Shown one piece after another: positions 26,276 to 36,217 of a stretch of DNA of 64,000 nucleotides (positions are counted from its first letter, which is position 1; each line of letters opens with the position of its first letter). The position numbers were made by a program, and so were the translations under genes. Source of the stretch: Streptomyces sp. NBC_00094 (GTDB lineage Bacteria; Actinomycetota; Actinomycetes; Streptomycetales; Streptomycetaceae); assembly GCF_026343125.1 (NCBI RefSeq), contig NZ_JAPEMB010000001.1:3601501-3665500 (forward strand). The letters run 5' to 3'. The notes beneath the pieces are model-generated. The model saw nothing but the letters and a program-made list of their open reading frames with translations. It was not told where the DNA came from and did no database searches.

Positions 26276-26839
26276 ATGGCCCAGGCACGAGGCAACACCC
26301 GCCAGCGCATCCAGGACGTGGCCCTCGCGCTCTTCGCCGAGCAGGGCTACGAGAAGACCTCGCTGCGCGAGATCGCCGAGCACCTCGATGTCACCAAGGC
26401 CGCGCTCTACTACCACTTCAAGACCAAGGAAGACATCATCATCGGCATCTTCCAGGACCTCACCCGGCCCGTGGACGAGCTGATCACCTGGGCTCGGGAG
26501 CAGCCGCGCACGCTGGAGGTCAGGGAGGAGATCCTGCGCCGCTACCAGGCGTCCCTGATCAGCGCGTACCCGCTGTTCCGCTTCATGCAGGAGAACCAGG
26601 CGGCGGTCCGCGAGCTGAGCATCGGCCTGACCTTCAAGGAGCGGATGCTCGAACTGAGCGGCCTGATCCAGGAGCCCGACTTCGCCGTGCGCGACCGGGT
26701 GCGCTGCGTGAGCGCGATCTTCACGCTCCACGCGGGGATGTTCTTCATGGACAACGTCGAGGGCGACTCCGAGGAGAAGCGCGAAGCCGTCCTCGAGGTC
26801 GCCCTCGATCTGCTGAACCAGGCCCACGGGGCCAAGTAG
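26276..26839 (+). CDS. TetR-family regulator of the adjacent MFS pump
   Basis: A 187-residue TetR protein. The helix-turn-helix lies at about 10-55 (FAEQGYEKTSLREIAEHLDVTKAALYYHFKTKEDII), with a strongly conserved recognition helix. The C-terminal ligand domain contains TFKERMLELSGL. It is transcribed divergently from the DHA2 efflux gene, and two near-identical operator-like palindromes lie between them, so it most likely represses both genes until a drug-like ligand binds. The stop is 7 bases from the convergent M23 peptidase gene. Confidence 0.93.
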   Translation: MAQARGNTRQRIQDVALALFAEQGYEKTSLREIAEHLDVTKAALYYHFKTKEDIIIGIFQDLTRPVDELITWAREQPRTLEVREEILRRYQASLISAYPLFRFMQENQAAVRELSIGLTFKERMLELSGLIQEPDFAVRDRVRCVSAIFTLHAGMFFMDNVEGDSEEKREAVLEVALDLLNQAHGAK

Positions 26840-26846
26840 CGGGAGC

Positions 26847-27560
26847 TTAGATGCTCACGCCGTGCGACCGCAGGAAGGCGGCCGGGTTCACGGCGGTGCC
26901 GTAGTTCGGGGTCGTACGGATCTCGAAGTGCAGGTGCGGGCCGGAGGAGTTGCCGGTGTTGCCCGAGAGGGCGATCTGCTGGCCGGCGCCGACCTTCTGG
27001 CCGACGTTCACCTTGATCTTCGACAGGTGGGCGTACTGCGAGTACGTGCCGTTGGCGTGCTTGACGACGATCGCGTTGCCGTACGCGGGGCCGTCGCCGC
27101 CACCGTTCGGACCGGCCTTCACGACGGTGCCCGCACCCGCGGCCTTGACCGGGGTGCCGACCGGGACGGCGAAGTCCTGGCCGGAGTGCTTGTGGGACCA
27201 CATGGCGCCGCCCTGGTTGTAGCTGGCGGTGAGGGTGTACGAGGTCACCGGCTTGACCCACGAGGGGGTCGCCTTCTTGACGGCCTTCGCGGGGGCGGCC
27301 TTCGCGGCGGTCGCCTTCTGCACGGCGGCCTTCGTGGCGGCCGCCTTCTGTGCGGCGGCCTTCACCTGGGCGGCGACGTGGGCCTGGGCCTCGGCCTGGG
27401 CGGCGACGGCGGCGGACGCGGTCACGGCGACCGGGGCGGCGGCCTTGCCCTCGGCGGCGAAGGCGGACCCTGCTCCGGCCACCATCGACGCTCCCAGACC
27501 GGCGACGGTGAGAGCGACGGCGGTGACACGGGCGGCGGGGTTCATAACGCGCTTCGACAT
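26847..27560 (-). CDS. Secreted M23 (LytM-type) metallopeptidase
   Basis: A 237-residue exported protein. A signal peptide (basic MSKRVMNPAARV, hydrophobic core) ends at a probable AFA-AEG site near residue 36. Residues 38-100 are an Ala/Lys/Gln/Val-rich low-complexity helix, possibly a wall-binding spacer. The peptidase domain (about 105-237) has the zinc ligands His125 and Asp129 (HSGQD) and His211 in HLHFE, plus His178. It should cut peptidoglycan cross-bridges during growth or sporulation. Two small perfect hairpins lie in its long upstream region. It is convergent with the TetR gene. Confidence 0.92.
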   Translation of the reverse strand: MSKRVMNPAARVTAVALTVAGLGASMVAGAGSAFAAEGKAAAPVAVTASAAVAAQAEAQAHVAAQVKAAAQKAAATKAAVQKATAAKAAPAKAVKKATPSWVKPVTSYTLTASYNQGGAMWSHKHSGQDFAVPVGTPVKAAGAGTVVKAGPNGGGDGPAYGNAIVVKHANGTYSQYAHLSKIKVNVGQKVGAGQQIALSGNTGNSSGPHLHFEIRTTPNYGTAVNPAAFLRSHGVSI

Positions 27561-28037
27561 ACGGGGGAAAACCTCCGGGGAAGTACGGGACCCGACGCGA
27601 ACGGTGCGTGGCGCCGGGCTTGCTCATCCTTGGTAACCCGGACCCCCGCCCAGCCCAAAACACCCCATCTACGACATTGCGTCGTAGCGATCTCCGGGGG
27701 AGATCGACCCTTGACGGCCTTGGCTTCAACTCCTGAAACCGGACATACCGCCACAAGGAAACCCGTTTAACCGCACGTCGAGGGGGGCCGGAACTGCCCG
27801 AAAGGCCGCTCCCCGCCCGGTTCGGGACCCTTCAGGCCCAAAGTCCCGACGGTTGATCCCTGAACGTCCCGAATCACCACCAAAGGTCGCCACTATTCCG
27901 GTTAGTACCCCTCGAAACGCCTGTGCGCCTTGTCACCCGGCGCCGACCGCCAATGGGACCTGGGTCACGCAACCGAGCCGTCCGGAAGGCCGTCCCGCAC
28001 TACGCTGACCGCTTCGGGGACCCACGGGGGGACACAC
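27561..28037. other. 477-bp gene-free region between the divergent M23 peptidase and NACHT genes
   Basis: No credible gene is seen. On the peptidase side two adjacent perfect hairpins occur: CTACGAC-loop-GTCGTAG at 27669-27687 and GATCTCC-CCC-GGAGATC at 27690-27706. A TTGACG (27711) on the plus strand could be a -35 element. Nearer the NACHT gene, ATTCCGGTTAGTACC (27894-27908) resembles ATTCCGGTTAGCGTC just upstream of the PAP2 gene (19003-19017) and may hold a -10 hexamer. I looked for a c-di-AMP (ydaO) riboswitch before the peptidase and did not find its conserved core. Confidence 0.6.
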
Positions 28038-30782
28038 ATGGAACCGGCACTCATCGGCACGCGCCTCGCCTCAGCGGCGATCGGCCCACTCCTGAAGAAA
28101 CTGCTGGTCAGCGATGGTCCAGGGGCGGGGCTCACGGGGAAGGCGGCCAAGATCCGGCTGTCCGGCCTCGTCTCCTTCCGCGGCGAGAAGCGCGCACTGA
28201 CCGAGAAGGACGTCCACGGGCTCGCGGAGACGCTGGTCGAGCGCTCCCTGGGCGAGCGCGGGGAGGCCCCGTTCCCCGCCGACGAGACCGAGGCCGTGGC
28301 CCACACCCTGGGGACGACGCTTCTCGCCCTCGGCGAGCTCGACATGGACGACGTCCAGGCCGTCCGCCTCGGCCACCGCGACCTCGCCCGCCGCCTGCGC
28401 GCGGCGGCCCCGGCCCCCGACGGCCTCTCCACCGACTCGGTCCTCTACCTGGAGTCGATGACCGAGTGGGCCTGCCTCCACATCCTGGAGTTCTTCACCC
28501 AGCGGTCCACGTTCATCGCCCGCAGCCTGGTGGAGCAGACGCGCGGCCAGACGGAACTCATCGCGAAGATCGACGAGGTCATCCGCCGGACGCCGAGGAC
28601 GGACGGCCGCGACGCGGAGTTCGAGCGCCGGTACCTGGCCCACCTGGCGAAGAAGCACGGGCGCCTCACCATCTACGGCATCGACCTGCACGACTCACCG
28701 GACCGGTGGCCGCTGGACGTGGCGTATCTGTCGCTGGAGGCGACGGGCGAAGGCGGCGCGGCGGACGGCGCGAGGGACGGTGCGGCGGACGGGCTGCTGC
28801 CCCCGCCGCACGAACCCGTCCCCCTCCGCGCCGACCTCGCCCTCGCCCGGCACGACAAGGTCCTCCTGCGGGGACTCGCCGGCGCGGGCAAGACGACGCT
28901 CGTGCAGTGGCTGACGACCTCCGCGGCGGCGGAGAAGCCGACGGACGGCATGGGCTACCTCTACGGCCGCGTCCCGTTCGTCCTCCCCCTGCGCACCCTC
29001 ACCCGCCACGGCGAGCGGCTCCCCTCCCCCGACGGCTTCCTCTCCGCCGCCGGCTGCCCGCTCACCCCGCCCGAGGGCTGGGCCGACCGTGTCCTGGCGG
29101 CCGGACGGGGCCTGGTCCTCGTGGACGGCATCGACGAGATCCCCGAGGCCGAGCGCGGCCGGGCCCGGGACTGGCTCCGCGGTCTCCTCGACACGTACGA
29201 GGGCAACCGCTGGCTCGTGACCTCGCGCCCCACGGCCGTACGGGACGACTGGTTGGCCCCCGAGGGCTTCACCGAGCTGGCCCTCTCCCCCATGACCCGG
29301 GCGGAGGTCGCCACCTTCGTACGCCGCTGGCACGAGGCCGCCGGGCCGGAGGCCGCACCGTACGAGCAGCCGCTCCTCGACGCGCTGCGCACCGCCGAGC
29401 ACGTCGCCCAGCTCGCCACCAACCCCCTGATGTGCGGTCTGATCTGCGCGCTCCACCGCGACCGGCGCGGCTTCCTGCCCCGTGGCCGCAAGGCGCTCTA
29501 CGAGGCCGCCCTGTCGATGCTCCTCTCGCGCCGCGACCGCGAGCGCGACATGGGCGCCCCGTCCGGGCTCGTGCTCGACGAGGCCCCGCAGATCCAGCTG
29601 ATCCAGCGGCTCGCGTACTGGCTGACGCTGAACGGCCGGACGACGCTGGACCGCGCCCACGCGGAGACGCTCGTCGCGGAGGCTGTCCCGGCGGTCCAGG
29701 AGGCCTCGGCGTACACCCCGGACGCGGTCTTCACCCATCTCCTCCACCGCAGCGGCCTGCTCCGCGAGCCGACGGCCGACACGGTCGAGTTCGTCCACCG
29801 CACGTTCCAGGACTATCTGGCGGCCAAGGCCCTCGTGGACCGCTGGGACATCGGCGTCCTGGTGCGGCACGCGGCGGACGACCAGTGGGAGGACGTCATC
29901 CGCATGGCGGTGGGCCACGCGCGCCCGCGCGAGTGCGCGGAGATCCTCCGCGAGCTGCTGGCCGCGGCGGACGCGACGGAGGACCGCCGGATCCGGCTGC
30001 GGCTCGTGATCCTGGCGGCGACTGCCTTGGAGCACGCGACGGAGGTGGCCCCGGAGGTACGGCAGGAACTACTGGCCCGCACGGCGGAGGTGATCCCGCC
30101 GCGCACGCCCATGGAGGCACGCGAGCTGGCCAGGGTGGGGCGCCTGGTCCTCGACCTCCTGCCGGGCCCAGAGCGACTGCGCGATCCGGAGGCCCAGATG
30201 GTGGTGACGGCGGCGACCCATGTCGCCTCCGACACGGCGATTCCCTACCTGGCTCGGTTCGCCGGTCACCCGTCCATCGTCGTCCGGTCCCAGCTCGTCT
30301 GGTCGTGGTCTCGGTTCGACACGGAGCGGTACAGCGAGGAGATCATCGCGCGACTTGACCCAGACGGGCTGGACTACACCCTCACGAACGACGACCAGGC
30401 CGCCGCGCTGGTGCGGATCAACCTGCGACCCGACTGCCTTGACATCCGGGATGGGCTCACGACGATCGGAATCAGGCTCCTAAGGCCACTGCTCCCCCAT
30501 GTGCGAGAGCTCCGGCTGCTACACGAGGACTTCGGCTCACTACTCCGTGAGCTGTCCGACCTCCGCGTGTCCCAGGTGAAAGAGCTCCATCTGCGGGTCA
30601 CATCCGGCGCACCCGCCTTCGAGGAGATCGCTCGTACTTTCCCCCGACTGCGCGAGCTCCACTTGTACGGCAATGACCAACCCACTCCGTACGACGTCGC
30701 GGCGCTCGGGCCCCTTCGAGAGCTGACCGTTCTCAACACCTACGGCACCGAACGGGGCAGGAGCACCCACATCGTCACGTAA
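28038..30782 (+). CDS. NACHT-domain STAND NTPase with C-terminal leucine-rich repeats (bacterial NLR)
   Basis: A 914-residue protein. The first 215 residues are mostly helical and resemble the N-terminal helical domains found in actinobacterial NACHT proteins. The NTPase has Walker A GLAGAGKTT (279-287), Walker B LVLVDGIDEI (359-368) and the arginine-sensor-like TSRP (395-398). A winged-helix/helical part follows, with the NACHT hallmark FVHRTFQDYLAAKAL. HEAT-like helices then lead to about four leucine-rich repeats at 815-905 (VRELRLLHEDF, VKELHLRV, LRELHLYGND, LRELTVLNTYG). Bacterial NACHT proteins are known anti-phage sensors that oligomerise on ligand binding. The start ATG at 28038 is chosen because the upstream frame is unconserved-looking. 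The last 180 codons differ in codon use. It stands alone, ending in a strong terminator. Confidence 0.88.
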   Translation: MEPALIGTRLASAAIGPLLKKLLVSDGPGAGLTGKAAKIRLSGLVSFRGEKRALTEKDVHGLAETLVERSLGERGEAPFPADETEAVAHTLGTTLLALGELDMDDVQAVRLGHRDLARRLRAAAPAPDGLSTDSVLYLESMTEWACLHILEFFTQRSTFIARSLVEQTRGQTELIAKIDEVIRRTPRTDGRDAEFERRYLAHLAKKHGRLTIYGIDLHDSPDRWPLDVAYLSLEATGEGGAADGARDGAADGLLPPPHEPVPLRADLALARHDKVLLRGLAGAGKTTLVQWLTTSAAAEKPTDGMGYLYGRVPFVLPLRTLTRHGERLPSPDGFLSAAGCPLTPPEGWADRVLAAGRGLVLVDGIDEIPEAERGRARDWLRGLLDTYEGNRWLVTSRPTAVRDDWLAPEGFTELALSPMTRAEVATFVRRWHEAAGPEAAPYEQPLLDALRTAEHVAQLATNPLMCGLICALHRDRRGFLPRGRKALYEAALSMLLSRRDRERDMGAPSGLVLDEAPQIQLIQRLAYWLTLNGRTTLDRAHAETLVAEAVPAVQEASAYTPDAVFTHLLHRSGLLREPTADTVEFVHRTFQDYLAAKALVDRWDIGVLVRHAADDQWEDVIRMAVGHARPRECAEILRELLAAADATEDRRIRLRLVILAATALEHATEVAPEVRQELLARTAEVIPPRTPMEARELARVGRLVLDLLPGPERLRDPEAQMVVTAATHVASDTAIPYLARFAGHPSIVVRSQLVWSWSRFDTERYSEEIIARLDPDGLDYTLTNDDQAAALVRINLRPDCLDIRDGLTTIGIRLLRPLLPHVRELRLLHEDFGSLLRELSDLRVSQVKELHLRVTSGAPAFEEIARTFPRLRELHLYGNDQPTPYDVAALGPLRELTVLNTYGTERGRSTHIVT

Positions 30783-30790
30783 CACGGAAA

Positions 30791-30830
30791 AGGGGCGGCC
30801 CCGGAACCATCAGGTTCCGGGGCCGCCCCT
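30791..30830. terminator. Very strong bidirectional terminator between the NACHT gene and clpC
   Basis: A perfect 18-bp stem (AGGGGCGGCCCCGGAACC and its complement) with the tetraloop ATCA, between convergent stops at 30782 and 30856. Confidence 0.9.
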
Positions 30831-30855
30831 TCAGCGCTACCGGCTCAGCGGAGCG

Positions 30856-33378
<2,523 letters not shown>

Positions 33379-33850
33379 CGTTAATCGCTCCTCAGAGCGG
33401 TCAGTCAGTTAGGGGTCGATCCCCTCCCTGTCCTTCCGCAGCTTAGTCCCGCAAGCGGGGACCGCTCATTCCAACTGCCGACATCCGTCCGGATCACCCC
33501 TCTTCCGCGGGGAGACCTGCCGCCGAACAACCGACAAATGCTCCAACCCGATGGTGCGAGATGATGTTCCCGCAGGCCAAGTAGTTAGCCGCGCCTTGAG
33601 TACGCCGATGGCGAACGTGAGACGCCGAAGCCCGCGAGTCGACCCTCTCCACTAGGAATGTCTTACCCGTAAGCACTGACACTCCATGCGGCACACCCCG
33701 GTTCCCTCCGCTACCAGCGAACACCCTTGCGCTGCCGAATGCGCCCGTACGCCCCATCACGGACACCTTGCGCGTGCGGAGCGGGACGTACCGTCACCGC
33801 GGACACGCCGGGGGCGTAACCAAGAGGCCTTCGCGGGAGTTGCGCCGGGC
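33379..33850. other. Gene-free region upstream of clpC and of the SCO3374-like gene
   Basis: About 470 bases between divergent starts, relatively AT-richer than its surroundings. It holds the ClgR-like box at 33599-33616 and a small inverted repeat GTCCCGCAAGCGGGGAC near 33446-33462. A 90-codon frame on the minus strand (33494-33766) has no family resemblance and I do not call it a gene. Confidence 0.6.
33599..33616 (-). promoter_or_regulatory. Putative ClgR operator upstream of clpC
   Basis: AGTACGCCGATGGCGAAC fits the published ClgR pattern WNNWCGCYNANRGCGWWS at every position; on the clpC strand it reads GTTCGCCATCGGCGTACT. ClgR activates clpP1, clpC1 and lon in Streptomyces. The site lies about 220 bases before the clpC start, so the leader would be long. 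Confidence 0.6.
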
Positions 33851-34447
33851 ATGGCCCTCACCGTCCCGCCTCCCCGCTCGCCGCTCGACGGCGGTCTGGC
33901 GCGGTGGTACGAGGACGAGCTCGGCTGGGCGGCGGTGGCGGGACCCCCGGTCCAGCTGGTCACGGGGCTGCGCTTCGACGTCCTCGAGCTGCCCGCCACG
34001 GCCGGCCGTGGCGTCCTGCACCGGATGGGTGCGGCGACGGGGCCGGTCGCCCTCATGGGGCGCCGGATGCGGCTCCTCGTGGCCGCGGGGAGCGCGGAGG
34101 AGCTGCCGGGGCTGCTCGACTGGCTGGAGTGGGGCGGGATCTCGCTGGATCTCGCGATGCTCGGCACCGACGGCCGGATGACCGCGCCCCTTCCCCCGGG
34201 GAGGGGCGGTTCCGGCACGCCGGGTGCCGCTGTGTGGCTGCGGCCGCCCGTGCCGGGGCGCGAGGTCGAGTCCTCGCTTCCGGCCCTGCGGTCCGCGCCC
34301 TGGGGCGGGGGCGATGCGGGCGCCCCCTGTCTGGTGCGGCTCGTGACCGCCGCCGCGGTGGAGTGCCACCGGGCGCGGCTGCTGAGTGCCCGGACCCGTG
34401 GTCCGGCGCCCCAGCAGCTGTCGCCTCAGCGGTTCGCGTCCTCGTAG
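33851..34447 (+). CDS. SCO3374-family hypothetical protein
   Basis: A 198-residue protein of unknown function, conserved next to lsr2 in Streptomyces as far as I recall. The N-terminal part (MALTVPPPRSPLDGGLARWYEDELGW then PPVQLVTGLRFDVLELPA) resembles a fragment of the bifunctional primase/polymerase N-terminal fold, without visible catalytic residues. The C-terminal part contains WLRPP and a segment LVRLVTAAAVECHRARLL. The ATG at 33851 is preferred over one at 33686, since the intervening sequence looks non-coding. Its last 22 bases overlap the 3' end of lsr2 on the other strand. Confidence 0.7.
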   Translation: MALTVPPPRSPLDGGLARWYEDELGWAAVAGPPVQLVTGLRFDVLELPATAGRGVLHRMGAATGPVALMGRRMRLLVAAGSAEELPGLLDWLEWGGISLDLAMLGTDGRMTAPLPPGRGGSGTPGAAVWLRPPVPGREVESSLPALRSAPWGGGDAGAPCLVRLVTAAAVECHRARLLSARTRGPAPQQLSPQRFASS

Positions 34448-34761
34448 GCGGCCTTCACCTTCGCCGGGACACGACCGCGGTCGTTGACGTCGTGACCGTT
34501 CTCCTTGGCCCACGCGCGGATCTTCGCGGTGTCGGGGCTGCCGCCCACGGCGACCCGGCCCTTGCCACGCGTGGTGGCGCTGCGGCCACCGGTGCGACGG
34601 CCGCTCTTGGTGTACGGCTCGAGCAGGCCACGGAGCTTTTCCGCGTTGGCGGTGGTGAGGTCGATCTCGTAGGTCTTGCCGTCCAGCGCGAACGTCACCG
34701 TCTCGTCCGCCTCGACGCCGTCGAGGTCGTCGACAAGAAGGACCTGAACCTTCTGTGCCAC
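34426..34761 (-). CDS. lsr2: Lsr2 nucleoid-associated protein (xenogeneic silencer)
   Basis: A 111-residue Lsr2. The N-terminal dimerisation domain begins AQKVQVLLVDDLDG and includes ADETVTFALDGKTYEIDLT. The C-terminal DNA-binding domain has the AT-hook-like RGR (VNDRGRVPAKV) and IRAWAKENGHDV. Lsr2 coats AT-rich DNA and silences acquired genes, including specialised metabolite clusters. The GTG at 34761 is placed by AAGGAAA 5-6 bases upstream. The upstream region is AT-rich for this genome, so autoregulation is plausible. Confidence 0.96.
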   Translation of the reverse strand: MAQKVQVLLVDDLDGVEADETVTFALDGKTYEIDLTTANAEKLRGLLEPYTKSGRRTGGRSATTRGKGRVAVGGSPDTAKIRAWAKENGHDVNDRGRVPAKVKAAYEDANR

Positions 34762-34882
34762 CGGATTTCCTTTCATCGAAAATGCAGTACGCGGAAAGGA
34801 AACCGCTTTTCCCGGAAAAACACAAACCCCTGGGAGAGGTTCAGAACCCCGGCAACGCGGGAAACGTGCGCGATTCGGACAT

Positions 34883-34918
34883 AGGGATCGACATCGGGAT
34901 CGACATCGGGATCATCTA
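34883..34918. repeat. Short direct repeat between lsr2 and the acetyltransferase gene
   Basis: The 12-mer GGGATCGACATC occurs twice in tandem (34884, 34896) and a diverged third unit GGGATCATCTAG follows at 34908. It is upstream of lsr2 and downstream of no other stop on that strand except the acetyltransferase start side. Confidence 0.6.
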
Positions 34919-34952
34919 GGGGATCGCCTTGGGATCGCCGCGGGGTTCCGGG

Positions 34953-35498
34953 TCACAGGTGCAGAAGCATCCGACTGTTGCCCAAGGTGTTCGGCTTCAC
35001 TCGTTCGAGACCGAGGAACTCGGCGACTCCCTCGTCATAGGAACGAAGGAGCTCGCTGTAGACATCTCCGTCGACCGGGGTCTCGCCGATCTCGACGAAG
35101 CCGTGCTTCGCGAAGAAGTCCACTTCGAAGGTCAGGCAGAATACCCGCCGCACCCCGAGCCATCGGGCCGTCTGCAACAACTTGCCCAGCACCTGATGTC
35201 CTACGCCGGCTCCCTTGAACTCGGGATCGACGGCGAGAGTACGGACTTCCGCGAGGTCTTCCCACATGACGTGCAGAGCGCCACAACCGACGACCTCGGC
35301 GTCCTCGTCGCGTTCCGCGACCCAGAACTCCTGGATGGACTCGTAAAGGGTCACGGTCGCCTTGTCGAGAAGGATCCCGCGCTGAACGAAAGGATCGACG
35401 AGACGGCGGACCGCGGCGACATCACTGGTGCGGGCCCTGCGTACGGTGACGGCTTTGGCGGGGGCCGCGGAAGCGGCCGGGGAAGCAGACGGCGACAT
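34953..35498 (-). CDS. Amino-acid N-acetyltransferase (GNAT, N-acetylglutamate synthase-like)
   Basis: A 181-residue GNAT enzyme. The acetyl-CoA binding motif A is VRTLAVDPEFKGAGVGHQVLGKLL, followed by GVRRVFCLTFEVDFFAKHGF. This matches the stand-alone actinobacterial glutamate N-acetyltransferase that starts arginine synthesis, though other arginine genes are not nearby. A 15-residue Ala/Pro/Ser-rich N-terminal extension precedes the domain. It lies 9 bases after the BlaI-like gene on the same strand, so the two are probably cotranscribed. Confidence 0.88.
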   Translation of the reverse strand: MSPSASPAASAAPAKAVTVRRARTSDVAAVRRLVDPFVQRGILLDKATVTLYESIQEFWVAERDEDAEVVGCGALHVMWEDLAEVRTLAVDPEFKGAGVGHQVLGKLLQTARWLGVRRVFCLTFEVDFFAKHGFVEIGETPVDGDVYSELLRSYDEGVAEFLGLERVKPNTLGNSRMLLHL

Positions 35499-35507
35499 GG
35501 GGGGACG

Positions 35508-35960
35508 CTATCGCTCCCGGCCCCCGGATCCCTCGGCACCCTTGCCCTGCTTGTCGCCCTTGTCGCCCGCGGCCTCTTCGGGCGGGGCGGGGACGGGGTT
35601 GTCACGCTGGACGATCCGGATGGCGTCGTTCAGCGCCTCCCGCTGGTCCTGCGACATCATGCCGAAGAAGGCGACGAGAGCGGCGGCCGGGTTGTCGCTC
35701 TGGGCCCAGGCCTCGTTCATCAGAGCGGCCGAGTAGGCGGCCCGGGTGGAGACCGCCGTATACCGATAGGCGCGGCCGTCGACTTCCCGGCGCACCCAGC
35801 CCTTCTGATGGAGATTGTCCATGACGGTCATGACGGTGGTGTAGGCGATGGACCGTTCCTGCTGGAGGTCTTCCAGAACTTCCCGGACGGTCACCGGGCG
35901 GTTCCATTGCCAGACGCGCGTCATGACGGCGTCCTCAAGCTCTCCCAATGGGCGGGGCAC
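35508..35960 (-). CDS. BlaI/MecI/CopY-family transcriptional repressor
   Basis: A 150-residue winged-helix repressor. Residues 1-75 carry the family fold: LGELEDAVMTRVWQWNRPVTVREVLEDL, then TVMTVMDNLHQKGWVRRE, the recognition part. A short dimerisation segment follows, and the last 35 residues are a charged, Gly/Lys/Glu-rich tail. No beta-lactamase or BlaR-type sensor gene is adjacent, so its target is unknown. The GTG start is at 35960. It precedes the acetyltransferase gene. Confidence 0.9.
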   Translation of the reverse strand: MPRPLGELEDAVMTRVWQWNRPVTVREVLEDLQQERSIAYTTVMTVMDNLHQKGWVRREVDGRAYRYTAVSTRAAYSAALMNEAWAQSDNPAAALVAFFGMMSQDQREALNDAIRIVQRDNPVPAPPEEAAGDKGDKQGKGAEGSGGRER

Positions 35961-36023
35961 AGTGCCACCTTAGTTCGCAAAGGGTTGATAAGAGGTTATT
36001 TACCTGAGGAAACCCAACAAAAA

Positions 36024-36053
36024 GGACGCACGACCTCGAAAGGTCGCACGTCC
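36024..36053 (-). terminator. Intrinsic terminator after the small membrane-protein gene
   Basis: On the minus strand: a 13-bp stem (GGACGTGCGACCT type, with CA/TG inner mismatches) and a TTCG-like loop, directly followed by TTTTTGTTGGG. It is one of the few hairpins in the window with a real T-run. Confidence 0.8.
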
Positions 36054-36090
36054 CGGTGATGCGGGGGCCGTCGGTACGGGGTCCCCGGCG

Positions 36091-36210
36091 CGGGCCTCTT
36101 CGGCGCGGGCCTCTTCGGCTCGGGCCTCTTCGGCTCGGGCCTCTTCGACTCGGGCCTCTTCGGCTCGGGCCGCTTCGGCTCGGGCCGCTTCGGCTCGGGC
36201 CGCTTCGGCT
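36091..36210. repeat. Eight 15-bp tandem units 3' of the small membrane-protein gene
   Basis: Units CGGGCCTCTTCGGCT (first five, two with a single change) and CGGGCCGCTTCGGCT (last three) run without gaps, starting 8 bases beyond the small gene's stop codon. On the minus strand they could be read as (A/E)ARAE pentapeptides in one frame, but the gene's own frame stops before them. Not a CRISPR: no spacers. Confidence 0.92.
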
Positions 36211-36217
36211 CGGAGCC

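Noticed and set aside
27561..27700. c-di-AMP (ydaO-type) riboswitch before the M23 peptidase
   Set aside because: I compared the leader with the remembered consensus and could not find the paired conserved cores; only two short hairpins are present.
27923..30358. 811-codon frame in another phase of the NACHT gene
   Set aside because: Translates to Arg/Pro/Gly-rich sequence without domain; the 28038 frame has all NACHT motifs.
33494..33766. 90-codon minus-strand frame upstream of clpC
   Set aside because: No recognisable domain, atypical codon use, and it overlaps the ClgR-like box and promoter region.
36091..36210. CRISPR array or coding repeat from the 15-bp units
   Set aside because: Units are contiguous with no spacers, and the neighbouring gene stops before them.
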